A program made the translations under genes and the position numbers. A stretch of 12,853 bases of DNA. Origin: Betaproteobacteria bacterium. GTDB lineage: Bacteria; Pseudomonadota; Gammaproteobacteria; Burkholderiales; SG8-41. The stretch spans positions 1-12,853 of the forward strand of contig JAKFUJ010000296.1 in the NCBI GenBank assembly GCA_021732805.1, in the 5' to 3' direction. Below the pieces are notes generated by a model. It made no database searches, was not told where the DNA came from, and saw only the letters and a program-made list of their open reading frames with translations. Shown here piece after piece: positions 1 to 6,379 of the stretch (the first letter of the stretch is position 1; each line of letters begins with the position of its first letter).

Positions 1-14
1 TGCTCCCCGCTTAA

Positions 15-1196
15 ACCCGTGCGCTGAAACACTTGACTCCAGTACATCTGCATCTCGCCACTGCCGACGTTACCGCGCGCGTTTCGCTGCGCCGCGGCGA
101 AGCGCTGGCACCGGGCACCCATGGCATGGCGCAACTGGTGCTGGATGAACCGGTGGCGGCGCTGCACGGCGATCGTTTCATCCTGCGCGACCAGTCCTCG
201 GCACGCACCATCGGCGGGGGCACCATCATCGATCCGCTGCCGCCAGCGGTACGACGCAGCAAGACGCGCGATGCCACGCTTGTCGCGCTGGAATCCGCCG
301 ATCACATCACGGCGCTGACGGCGCTGGCCGCCAACGACCAGCGCCCGGTTGATCTCATCCACTACGCGGCGATTTTCAATCTGCAACCGGAGGTCGCCGC
401 CGCGGCCCATGCCAAAACAGGACTGGTACTGCTGGGCAAGGATCACCGCATGGCCGTCACGCAGAGCCGGCTGACTGCGCTACAAGAGGCAACAACCAGG
501 CAGGTGCTGGCCTTCCATCAAGCCCAGCCACAAGCGCCCGGCATCGAAACCGAAGCCCTGCGCGCAGAATTGGCCCCGGAACTCGACACGGATGCTTTCA
601 GCCATGTGCTGCGCCTGCTCGCCGACCAGCGCAAAATCGAAATTCACAGTTCACTGGTGCGCAAACCCGGCCATGACACCACCGCCAACAGCGCCGACGT
701 CAAACTGTGGGAAACGGTGCAGCCGGTGCTTACCACCGCAGGCTTCAATCCGCCGCCGCTGCGTGAACTGGCGCCGCAACTGAAACTGAAGGACGCCATC
801 CTCAAGGATTTTCTTTATCGGCAGATGAAGGCAGGCAACCTGTACAAGGTCGGTGTCGAACGTTTTTACCTGAAAACCACGATGGCCACTCTGGCTGCGA
901 CTGCGCAGGCAGTACACGCCAAACAACCCAACGGCCTGTTCACCGCCGCGCAATACCGCGACGCCGCCGGCATCGGCCGCACGCTGGCCATCGAGATTCT
1001 CGAAACGCTGGACGGACTGGCCATCACCCAGCGCGTCGGAGATGCACGCAAGATGCGCAAGGATTTTGTGCCCATGCTCGGCGCCGCCGAAGCCGCACCG
1101 CCGCCGGCACCCGGCGCAGCATCGAAACCACAGGCACAGAAACCGGGCGCGCAAAAACCGCAGCAACGTCCCCCTTTCCGCAACAAGCGTTATTAA
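15..1196 (+). CDS. selB: Selenocysteine-specific elongation factor SelB, C-terminal part (5' end missing or interrupted)
   Basis: SelB is the EF-Tu-like GTPase that delivers Sec-tRNA(Sec) to UGA codons marked by a SECIS hairpin. Only the part after the GTPase domain is present. It begins with the end of the beta-barrel region (TPVHLHLATADVTARVSL, matching the PVHIHHAASHVTGRVSL stretch of E. coli SelB) and continues through the tandem winged-helix domains. The last winged helix (AAQYRDAAGIGRTLAIEILE and following) matches the E. coli domain that binds the SECIS. A Pro/Ala/Lys/Gln-rich tail of about 35 residues follows, absent from E. coli SelB and ending RNKRY. Family-like sequence (TRALKHL) starts at base 15, directly after an in-frame TAA at 12-14. 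The first possible start after it is a TTG at 33, which lies inside the domain and is unlikely to be the real start. Either the gene is broken here, or an error lies close to the window edge. Confidence 0.9.
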   Translation, partial: TRALKHLTPVHLHLATADVTARVSLRRGEALAPGTHGMAQLVLDEPVAALHGDRFILRDQSSARTIGGGTIIDPLPPAVRRSKTRDATLVALESADHITALTALAANDQRPVDLIHYAAIFNLQPEVAAAAHAKTGLVLLGKDHRMAVTQSRLTALQEATTRQVLAFHQAQPQAPGIETEALRAELAPELDTDAFSHVLRLLADQRKIEIHSSLVRKPGHDTTANSADVKLWETVQPVLTTAGFNPPPLRELAPQLKLKDAILKDFLYRQMKAGNLYKVGVERFYLKTTMATLAATAQAVHAKQPNGLFTAAQYRDAAGIGRTLAIEILETLDGLAITQRVGDARKMRKDFVPMLGAAEAAPPPAPGAASKPQAQKPGAQKPQQRPPFRNKRY

Positions 1197-1241
1197 AAGC
1201 AATACACCGCCTCCGACCGCTCTCGACCTGAACGCTGTTGC

Positions 1242-2012
1242 ATGCCCCCTGCCAACCCGATCCATTTCCATTCCAGCATGCGCCCTCCTCAACCAAGGAA
1301 ATCCCAATACGCAAAGGTGGCAGAGGATCTTGCACGGGAAATTGAAAACGGTTTTTACAAGATCGGGGATCTGTTGCCCAGTGAAGCCGATTTGTGTGAA
1401 CGTTACAACATCAGCAATCACACGGTTCGCCATGCCATGCGTGTGTTGCAGGACAAGAAGCTGGCGATGCCCGAGCGCGGCAGGGGAACGAGGGTTATCG
1501 GTGCGTCGAGCAAAAGACGCTACATCCACGCGCTGGATTCCATCCCCGATCTGGGCGAACTGGTCAAAAACACGAAAATACGGGTTATCCGCCGCACAAA
1601 TATTCCATTCGACCAGGCGTTGACTCCACTGCCTGCCCATGTTCCCGAATGGCAATTGATCGAAGCCATACGCTACGTCACCTTGAAGGAGCCCCTGGTC
1701 TGGAAACATGTTTATATCGATCCGATCTTCACAAAGGCCGCAAAAAAAATCGGCAGCAGCAGCGAACCGATCTACAAACTGATCGAGCGTTTCTACGACG
1801 AATCGCTGTCGCGGGTGAAACAGGAGGTCGGCGCCGTGCTGATCCGCGGCGCAGCCGCCGGAATACTGCGCGTGAACGAAGGCGCCCCCGGTCTTGCCAT
1901 CGCCAGGCAATACATAGGAGCCAGCGGACGGATACTGGAAGTCACCTATAGCGTCTACCCCGCCGATCGTTTCCGCTACCGCAGCGAATTGCGGCTGGAG
2001 CATACCGGCTGA
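1242..2012 (+). CDS. GntR family transcriptional regulator, HutC/UTRA type
   Basis: This is a DNA-binding regulator of 256 aa. Residues about 24-90 form a typical GntR winged helix-turn-helix: YAKVAEDLAREIENG, then the LPSEADLCERYNISNHTVR recognition region, then GRGTRV at the wing. Residues about 120-250 look like a UTRA ligand-binding domain, the effector domain of the HutC subfamily, including the terminal pattern LEVTYSVYPADRFRYRSEL. A second in-frame ATG at 1278 would shorten it by 12 residues; neither start has a convincing ribosome-binding site, so the start is uncertain. The gene lies 45 bp after selB and 149 bp before the 339-aa/UGSC gene pair on the same strand, with a palindrome (2059-2078) in that gap. 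The simplest reading is a local, substrate-responsive repressor of the downstream genes. The effector cannot be predicted from sequence. Confidence 0.9.
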   Translation: MPPANPIHFHSSMRPPQPRKSQYAKVAEDLAREIENGFYKIGDLLPSEADLCERYNISNHTVRHAMRVLQDKKLAMPERGRGTRVIGASSKRRYIHALDSIPDLGELVKNTKIRVIRRTNIPFDQALTPLPAHVPEWQLIEAIRYVTLKEPLVWKHVYIDPIFTKAAKKIGSSSEPIYKLIERFYDESLSRVKQEVGAVLIRGAAAGILRVNEGAPGLAIARQYIGASGRILEVTYSVYPADRFRYRSELRLEHTG

Positions 2013-2058
2013 ATCCGGGCGGTCCAGGTTGACAGCGGAACCCGGCGGTGGAATCATG

Positions 2059-2078
2059 CAACTTATGCATATAAGTTG
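2059..2078. promoter_or_regulatory. Perfect inverted repeat, candidate GntR operator
   Basis: CAACTTAT and ATAAGTTG are perfect 8-bp inverted arms around a 4-bp GCAT centre. A smaller palindrome, TATGCATA (2064-2071), overlaps it slightly off-centre. It lies 46 bp after the GntR stop and about 84 bp before the start of the next gene, which is where an operator for the adjacent regulator is expected. Length and symmetry fit a dimeric GntR/HutC protein. The binding partner is inferred from position. Confidence 0.55.
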
Positions 2079-2117
2079 GGTCCGGCGCTTTCGCGCCTGA
2101 GACCGGGATATATCCGG
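2079..2117 (+). promoter_or_regulatory. Hairpin and palindrome in the leader of the 339-aa gene
   Basis: Directly after the candidate operator, GGTC (2079-2082) and GGCGC (2084-2088) can pair with GCGCC (2093-2097) and GACC (2101-2104) around a TTTC loop, giving a two-part hairpin. The palindrome GGATATATCC (2106-2115) follows and could be a second protein-binding site. No T-run follows, so a terminator is unlikely. The function is unknown. Confidence 0.25.
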
Positions 2118-2161
2118 GCACGGTACCGCAGCCTCCGACCGTCCCGCCATGGAGACTTCAA

Positions 2162-3181
2162 TTGGGCAAAATCGACGAATTCGAATTCTTTTTCGATAAA
2201 CCATGGTCTGACGGCTTCCCGATGGTTACCCCCACGGAAGAACGGATTCAGTGGATGCTCGGCGGGACAAAACGTTCACCGGACGAGACCATCGGGCAAA
2301 TTCCTCCGGCGATGGAAACAGCAACAGTGCGTTCCGCGGCCATTCATGCACTGATGGCGGGTTGCAAGCCCGAATACCTTCCTGTGGTTCTCGGCGCACT
2401 GGATCTGATACTGCGGGAAGAGTTCAACATGGGTGGCGTGCAGTGCACGATGCACGGGGTTGCACCGCTGATGATCGTGAATGGCCCCTATGCCGAACAA
2501 ATCGGCATTCACGGCGGCAACGGCTGTTTTGGTCCGGGCTTCCGTGCCAACGTTGCCATTGGCCGGGCAATCCGCCTGATCCTGCTCAATCTGGGCGGCG
2601 GGATTTCCGGCCTTGCCTCGGCAACGATTTTCAGTTCACCGATGCGCTACACAGCCTGCCTCGCTGAAAACACCGCTCTCACACCCTGGGAAACAATCGC
2701 CGTATCCCGTAATTATGCACCGACGGACAACGTCATCACCTGCGTCATGGTCGAATGTCCGCGGCTGCATTTTGACGATGTCAGCACCGAACCCGAACGC
2801 CTGTTAACCGGCATTGCCGACACCATGACAGCCACCGGGTCATGGAACATGTGGTTCAAATCCAATGTGTTCGTCGCGATGAGTCCGCAGCACGCAAAAC
2901 TGTGCGCAGATGCGGGCATGAGTCGCGCAGAAGCGCACCGGCTGCTGTGCGAAATGGCCGTACGCCCGCAGGGCAATCTGAAGCGCGGCGGCAACTGGAG
3001 GCCGGAACGCGCCATCGCCATGGGTGCGGATCCCGAAGACGATGAATGCCTCATCAAGGCGGTCAAGGATCCCAAAGGATTGCAGTTGATCGTCGCCGGC
3101 GGATTTGGGCCGGTCACCGCGGTCTGTCACGGCTGGAACGAAACCAGCCACGCCGTACATGGTCGATACGAGATCAACTGA
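2162..3181 (+). CDS. Conserved protein of unknown function, likely partner of the UGSC selenoprotein
   Basis: The protein has 339 aa with no signal peptide and no obvious membrane anchor. I recognise the type (an N-terminal GFPMVTPTEERIQWML block, then MAGCKPEYLPVVLGAL, then VNGP and a Gly/Asn-rich NGCFGPGFRANVAIGRAIRL segment) as occurring in many proteobacteria, but I know no established function. It has many cysteines (MAGC, VQC, NGC, TAC, the ITCVMVEC pair, and others). It starts with TTG at 2162: GGAG at 2151-2154 is well spaced for it, and the next in-frame ATG (2222) would remove the conserved N-terminus up to the PMVTPTEER block. It ends 48 bp before the UGSC selenoprotein gene, so the two are probably one operon under the upstream GntR regulator. 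It may supply the substrate-binding or catalytic body that works with the small selenoprotein; this is inference from adjacency. Confidence 0.8.
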   Translation: MGKIDEFEFFFDKPWSDGFPMVTPTEERIQWMLGGTKRSPDETIGQIPPAMETATVRSAAIHALMAGCKPEYLPVVLGALDLILREEFNMGGVQCTMHGVAPLMIVNGPYAEQIGIHGGNGCFGPGFRANVAIGRAIRLILLNLGGGISGLASATIFSSPMRYTACLAENTALTPWETIAVSRNYAPTDNVITCVMVECPRLHFDDVSTEPERLLTGIADTMTATGSWNMWFKSNVFVAMSPQHAKLCADAGMSRAEAHRLLCEMAVRPQGNLKRGGNWRPERAIAMGADPEDDECLIKAVKDPKGLQLIVAGGFGPVTAVCHGWNETSHAVHGRYEIN

Positions 3182-3229
3182 TGTTTACCGTGTTTTTCCG
3201 CGCAACTCCTGAACCGAAAGGAAACCGTA

Positions 3230-3760
3230 ATGGCTGACGATTTATGGTTTGTCGACCCGACTGCCGGCGACAACAAAACAAGGCTGCCTCTCGCTGCCCG
3301 CCCCATTGATCTGGTCGGGAAAGTGGTCGGCTTGCTGGACAACACCAAGGAACAAGGCAATATCATCCTTGAAACCGTGGCAAAGGCTTTGCGTGACCAC
3401 TATGGAGTAAAAGAAGTGATCATTGAACGCAAAGAAGCGTTCTCCAAACCCGCCAGTCCGCAGCAAATCGATGCATTGGCCAGGAGGGTGCAGGTGGCCG
3501 CTGCCGCCGTGGGCGGATGAGGATCCTGCACGTTGTGCAGTGTGCACGACACGGTTGAATTCGAAAAACGCGGCATTCCCGCCACGGTATTCCTGACCGA
3601 GATTTTCAGGAACTCGGCGATCCATACATTCCGGGCAAAAGGCATGGACGGGCATCCGTTCATCGCATTACCCCATCCCATCAGCAATCTGACCCCGCAG
3701 CAGATGCAGGAAGTCACGTTGCTTCATATGGATGAATTTGTCAGCCACTTAACCGGTTAA
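3230..3760 (+). CDS. UGSC family selenoprotein (Sec encoded by in-frame TGA at 3518-3520)
   Basis: The protein has 176 aa including one selenocysteine. The frame starts at ATG 3230 (AAAGGAAA at 3217-3224 as ribosome-binding site), runs 96 codons to TGA 3518-3520, and continues without change of frame to TAA 3758-3760. Across the TGA the product reads AVGG-Sec-GSCTLCSVHD, giving the U-G-S-C motif that names the family; Sec is residue 97, with C100 and C103 making U-x-x-C-x-x-C. Both sides are family-like: IDLVGKVVGLLDNTKEQGN before it, VEFEKRGIPATVFLTEIF and FIALPHPISNLTP after it. A hairpin starts just after the TGA, and selB and tRNA-Sec lie in the same window. The Sec/Cys motif implies a redox or reductive-cleavage role. 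The C-terminal half resembles GrdB/PrdB (selenoprotein B of glycine and proline reductase) around the motif and the IPHP-like segment; that comparison is from memory. Substrate and partner are unknown. A frameshift or nonsense pseudogene is much less likely. Confidence 0.92.
3521..3550 (+). promoter_or_regulatory. Bacterial SECIS-like hairpin for the UGSC selenoprotein
   Basis: Immediately 3' of the TGA, GTTGTGCA (3532-3539) pairs with TGCACGAC (3543-3550): eight pairs, one of them a T-G wobble, with a GTG apical loop. Counting the T of TGA as 1, the loop G and U are at 23 and 24 and the wobbled U is at 17. These are the positions of the loop G23/U24 and bulged U17 known to matter in the E. 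coli fdhF SECIS bound by SelB. A competing perfect 6-bp stem (CTGCAC 3526-3531 with GTGCAG 3535-3540) is possible. The fold was worked out by eye. Confidence 0.75.
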
Positions 3761-3822
3761 GCAGCCCGTCAACGCAACGGACCGCAGCAGTCCCATTACA
3801 CACATATCTCTGGAGGATACCC

Positions 3823-4800
3823 ATGGTCCACTCAAAATTCATTCTGACCGCGCTCTGCTGTTGCGCATCCGCATGGGCCTCATCATTTACAGCCCAGGCG
3901 CAATCCTATCCATCCCGCCCGATTCGACTGGTTGTGCCTTTTGCTCCCGGCGGAACCGTTGATATCGTGGCCCGCGTCATCGGCGCCAGGATCGGCATTG
4001 ATACAGGTCAGCAGGTTGTTGTCGACAACCGCGGCGGCAGCGGCGGTGTCATCGGAACGGATATTGTTGCAAAGTCCCGAAGTGATGGTTACACGCTCCT
4101 CATACACAGTGCGGCCATCGCCTATGAGCCTTCGTTGAGGGAAAAATTGCCGTACAACGTGCTCAGGGATTTTGAACCCCTGACCATGATCGGTTCGACA
4201 CCCAATCTGATGGTGGTGCATCCCCCCTTTGCGCCGAAATCGGCTGCTGAACTGATTGCACTCGCCAGGGAAAAACCGGGAGCCGTCACCTTTGGCACAG
4301 GCGGAATCGGCAGTTCCTCCCATCTGGCCGTAGTGCTGTTCCAGTCCATGTCCGGAGTTTCCCTTAACCATGTAGCCTATAAAGGCGCCGGTCCTGCCCT
4401 CGTCGAAGTTGTTGCGGGCCAGATCAATTTCATGGTGGCCACCATGCCCGGCGCAATCGCCCAGGTCAAAGCCGGGCGCCTGCGCGCCATAGGCATCTCA
4501 AGCGTGCACCGCTCACCCATCCTGCCCAATGTTCCAGCCATTGCAGAAAGCGGTTTGCCAGGATACGAATTTGTGGCGTGGTTTGGAATGCTTGCCCCGG
4601 CAGGCACACCGGAAAAACTGGTCAAACAGTTGAACACGCTTATCGCAAGCGCTACCAATTCCCCCGACACCCAGAACAAACTCGACGCGCAGGGAATAAC
4701 CGCGCAGACCGGATCACCGGCTTCTTTCAGGGCTTATATCCGATCCGAAACCGAGAAGTGGGCAAAAACCCTTAAAAACGCCGGCATCAAAGCGCAGTAG
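3823..4800 (+). CDS. Tripartite tricarboxylate transporter substrate-binding protein (Bug family)
   Basis: This is a periplasmic solute receptor of 325 aa, the usual family length. A Sec-type signal peptide runs over residues 1-26 (hydrophobic stretch, cleavage likely after AQA). The mature N-terminus has the Bug hallmark YPSRPIRLVVPFAPGGTVD, followed by DNRGGSGGVIGTD, and mid-protein blocks YKGAGPALVEVVAGQI and LPNVPAIAESGLPGYE. The start is ATG 3823 with a strong GGAGG at 3812-3816. Bug proteins bind carboxylates and related small acids. No TctA/TctB membrane subunits are in the window, which is common for this expanded family in Burkholderiales-type genomes. It lies 62 bp after the UGSC selenoprotein on the same strand, so it probably belongs to the same GntR-controlled unit and captures the substrate (or its precursor) of that pathway. 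The ligand is unknown. Confidence 0.92.
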   Translation: MVHSKFILTALCCCASAWASSFTAQAQSYPSRPIRLVVPFAPGGTVDIVARVIGARIGIDTGQQVVVDNRGGSGGVIGTDIVAKSRSDGYTLLIHSAAIAYEPSLREKLPYNVLRDFEPLTMIGSTPNLMVVHPPFAPKSAAELIALAREKPGAVTFGTGGIGSSSHLAVVLFQSMSGVSLNHVAYKGAGPALVEVVAGQINFMVATMPGAIAQVKAGRLRAIGISSVHRSPILPNVPAIAESGLPGYEFVAWFGMLAPAGTPEKLVKQLNTLIASATNSPDTQNKLDAQGITAQTGSPASFRAYIRSETEKWAKTLKNAGIKAQ

Positions 4801-4839
4801 GTTTATTCAGCGCTCATCCACGATTCCGAACATACCTTC

Positions 4840-4854
4840 CAATAATTATTATTG
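4840..4854. promoter_or_regulatory. AT-rich inverted repeat upstream of the flavoprotein gene
   Basis: CAATAAT and ATTATTG form perfect 7-bp inverted arms around a single T, ending 13 bp before the ATG at 4868. It is the only AT-rich patch in the 67-bp gap, so it probably marks the promoter or an operator that separates this gene from the preceding transport gene. There is no clear terminator in the gap. Confidence 0.3.
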
Positions 4855-4867
4855 ATAAAATCAGTTC

Positions 4868-5776
4868 ATGCCAGATTCCCGTTTTGACATCATCGTGATC
4901 GGCGAAGGCATTGCCGGTCTCACCGCAGCCCATGCGCTCGCCAAACAGGGCCTGAGCGCCGCCACTTTTGAACAGCAGATTTTCGGCGGGCTCGTGCTCA
5001 ATGTGAATGAACTGGATCCCGCACCTCCGGGCGGCGAAGCGGGCGGCGCTGCGTTTGCCGCGGAGATGACACAGGCCAACGCCGAAGCCGGCGTCAGCAG
5101 CATTCAGGAACCGGTCACTGCGATCGCCGCATCTGATGGCGGCTTCACCGTTACCACCGGCGGCGGCAGTTACCGCGCACGCCAGGTCATCGTTGCCAGC
5201 GGCGCCAGCCTGAAAGCGCTGGGCGTGCCCGGCGAAGCCGAATTCGAAGGCCGTGGCGTCTCCAAATGCGCCGACTGCGACGGTCCGATGTTCCAGAACG
5301 AAACCGTCGCCGTGGTCGGCGGCGGCGACTCCGCGCTGCAGGAAGCACTGGTGCTGAGTCATTACTGCGGCAAGGTTTTGCTGATTCACCGCGGCACGGC
5401 ATTCAGCGCGCAGCAGCGTTTCATCGACCAGATCAAGGGCAACGACAAGATTGAGCCGCGCTTCGGCTCCACCGTCGAAGCCATCCTTGGCGGGCAGATG
5501 GTCGAAAAAGTTCGCATAAACAACGCAAACGGCAGCGAAGAAATTCCCTGCGCCGGTGTCTTTGCCTATATCGGGCTGGAGCCCAATGCGTCGTTTGTAC
5601 CGGGCACTGTCAAACGCGATCACGCCGGCCGTTTGGTCACTGCGGACTCGCTGGAAACCACCTTGCCCGGCCTGTGGGCCGTTGGCGCAGTGCGCAGCGG
5701 CTGTGGCGGCAGCCTGGACGATGCGATGGCGGACGCCAAACGCGCTGTGGATGGCGTGGCTGCGCGCCTGAAGTAA
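4868..5776 (+). CDS. Thioredoxin-reductase-like FAD-dependent oxidoreductase
   Basis: A flavin disulfide oxidoreductase of 302 aa, slightly shorter than E. coli thioredoxin reductase (about 320). An FAD-binding GEGIAG lies at residues 12-17, a redox CADC at C134/C137 followed by DG as in TrxB (CATCDG), and a second nucleotide-binding GGGDSA at 151-156. Two features depart from TrxB. The NADPH 2'-phosphate motif HRRxxxR is HRGTAFS (residues 174-180), so both later arginines are missing. The C-terminal FAD contact GD is GA (A274, in AVGAVRSGCGG). It may therefore use NADH or serve a partner other than thioredoxin. It has a weak ribosome-binding site and probably its own promoter. Its position beside a UGSC selenoprotein recalls glycine reductase loci, which carry trxA/trxB, but it may equally be an older member of the sel neighbourhood. 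Confidence 0.88.
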   Translation: MPDSRFDIIVIGEGIAGLTAAHALAKQGLSAATFEQQIFGGLVLNVNELDPAPPGGEAGGAAFAAEMTQANAEAGVSSIQEPVTAIAASDGGFTVTTGGGSYRARQVIVASGASLKALGVPGEAEFEGRGVSKCADCDGPMFQNETVAVVGGGDSALQEALVLSHYCGKVLLIHRGTAFSAQQRFIDQIKGNDKIEPRFGSTVEAILGGQMVEKVRINNANGSEEIPCAGVFAYIGLEPNASFVPGTVKRDHAGRLVTADSLETTLPGLWAVGAVRSGCGGSLDDAMADAKRAVDGVAARLK

Positions 5777-5796
5777 TCGATTTATAAAGTCAGCGT

Positions 5797-6360
5797 TTAG
5801 GCGACGCCCCTGCTTCGCGGCGGGCCAACGCCCAGCCGCGCCCAACCCTCGCCGCCCAGCCGGCGCAATGTTTCGATGTTGTCGCGGTAAATCTGCTCAG
5901 TGTCCGGATGCGTGGCCACCACGCGTTCGACACTGGATTCGCGCAGCAGATGCAGCGTCGGATACGGCGAGCGGTTGGTGCAGTTATCGACATCATCGGG
6001 CTCGCTGCCGGCGAACTGGTAGCGGGGATGAAAACTCGCCACTTGCAGCACGCCTTCATAACCGAGGTCGGCGACCAATGCATCGGCGATTTCAAGAAAA
6101 TCGTTGTAATCGGGGAAATCCCCCAGCACCTGCGGATGAATAAGTAATGTAGTTTCGGTTTTACTTTCATCCGTTGTCGACAGAACCTGCAGCTCTTCAG
6201 CCATCACCTGCAACAGTGCTTCCGGTGTTGTGGCATCGCTGACCACGTACCGAATGCGATCCCCGGCGTATACTGCGCGCGCGAACGGACACAGGTTGAG
6301 GCCGATCACGGCTTTCTCCAGCCAGTTGCGGGTTGCTGCAATCACTTCATCATTTTTCAT
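5797..6360 (-). CDS. DUF1415 family protein
   Basis: A conserved protein of unknown function with 187 aa. The family hallmark GLNLCPFAR is at residues 20-28, followed by LLIHPQVLGDFPDYNDFL, then FHPRYQFAG and the RSPYPTLHLLRE block. The start is the ATG at 6360 (MKNDEV), which gives the usual family N-terminus; the frame stays open upstream, but extension would run into the divergent yaeQ gene. The gene is transcribed opposite to its neighbours: its stop is 20 bp from the convergent flavoprotein stop, and its start is 19 bp from that of yaeQ. The 3' end (RSRGVA) lies in a GC-rich stretch. No catalytic role is established for this family as far as I know. Confidence 0.9.
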   Translation of the reverse strand: MKNDEVIAATRNWLEKAVIGLNLCPFARAVYAGDRIRYVVSDATTPEALLQVMAEELQVLSTTDESKTETTLLIHPQVLGDFPDYNDFLEIADALVADLGYEGVLQVASFHPRYQFAGSEPDDVDNCTNRSPYPTLHLLRESSVERVVATHPDTEQIYRDNIETLRRLGGEGWARLGVGPPRSRGVA

Positions 6361-6379
6361 CGTCCTAGTTAACCAACAC

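Noticed and set aside
651..2204. A 517-codon open frame on the minus strand
   Set aside because: It runs antisense across selB and the GntR gene, both of which have clear family motifs. It has no recognisable domain and arises from GC-rich codon bias.
3533..3760. A separate 75-aa protein starting at TTG 3533
   Set aside because: It is the C-terminal half of the selenoprotein. The frame continues from 3230 through the TGA, and the UGSC motif lies just before this start.
4814..5845. A 343-codon minus-strand open frame
   Set aside because: It is a shadow of the thioredoxin-reductase-like gene on the plus strand, with no domain signal.
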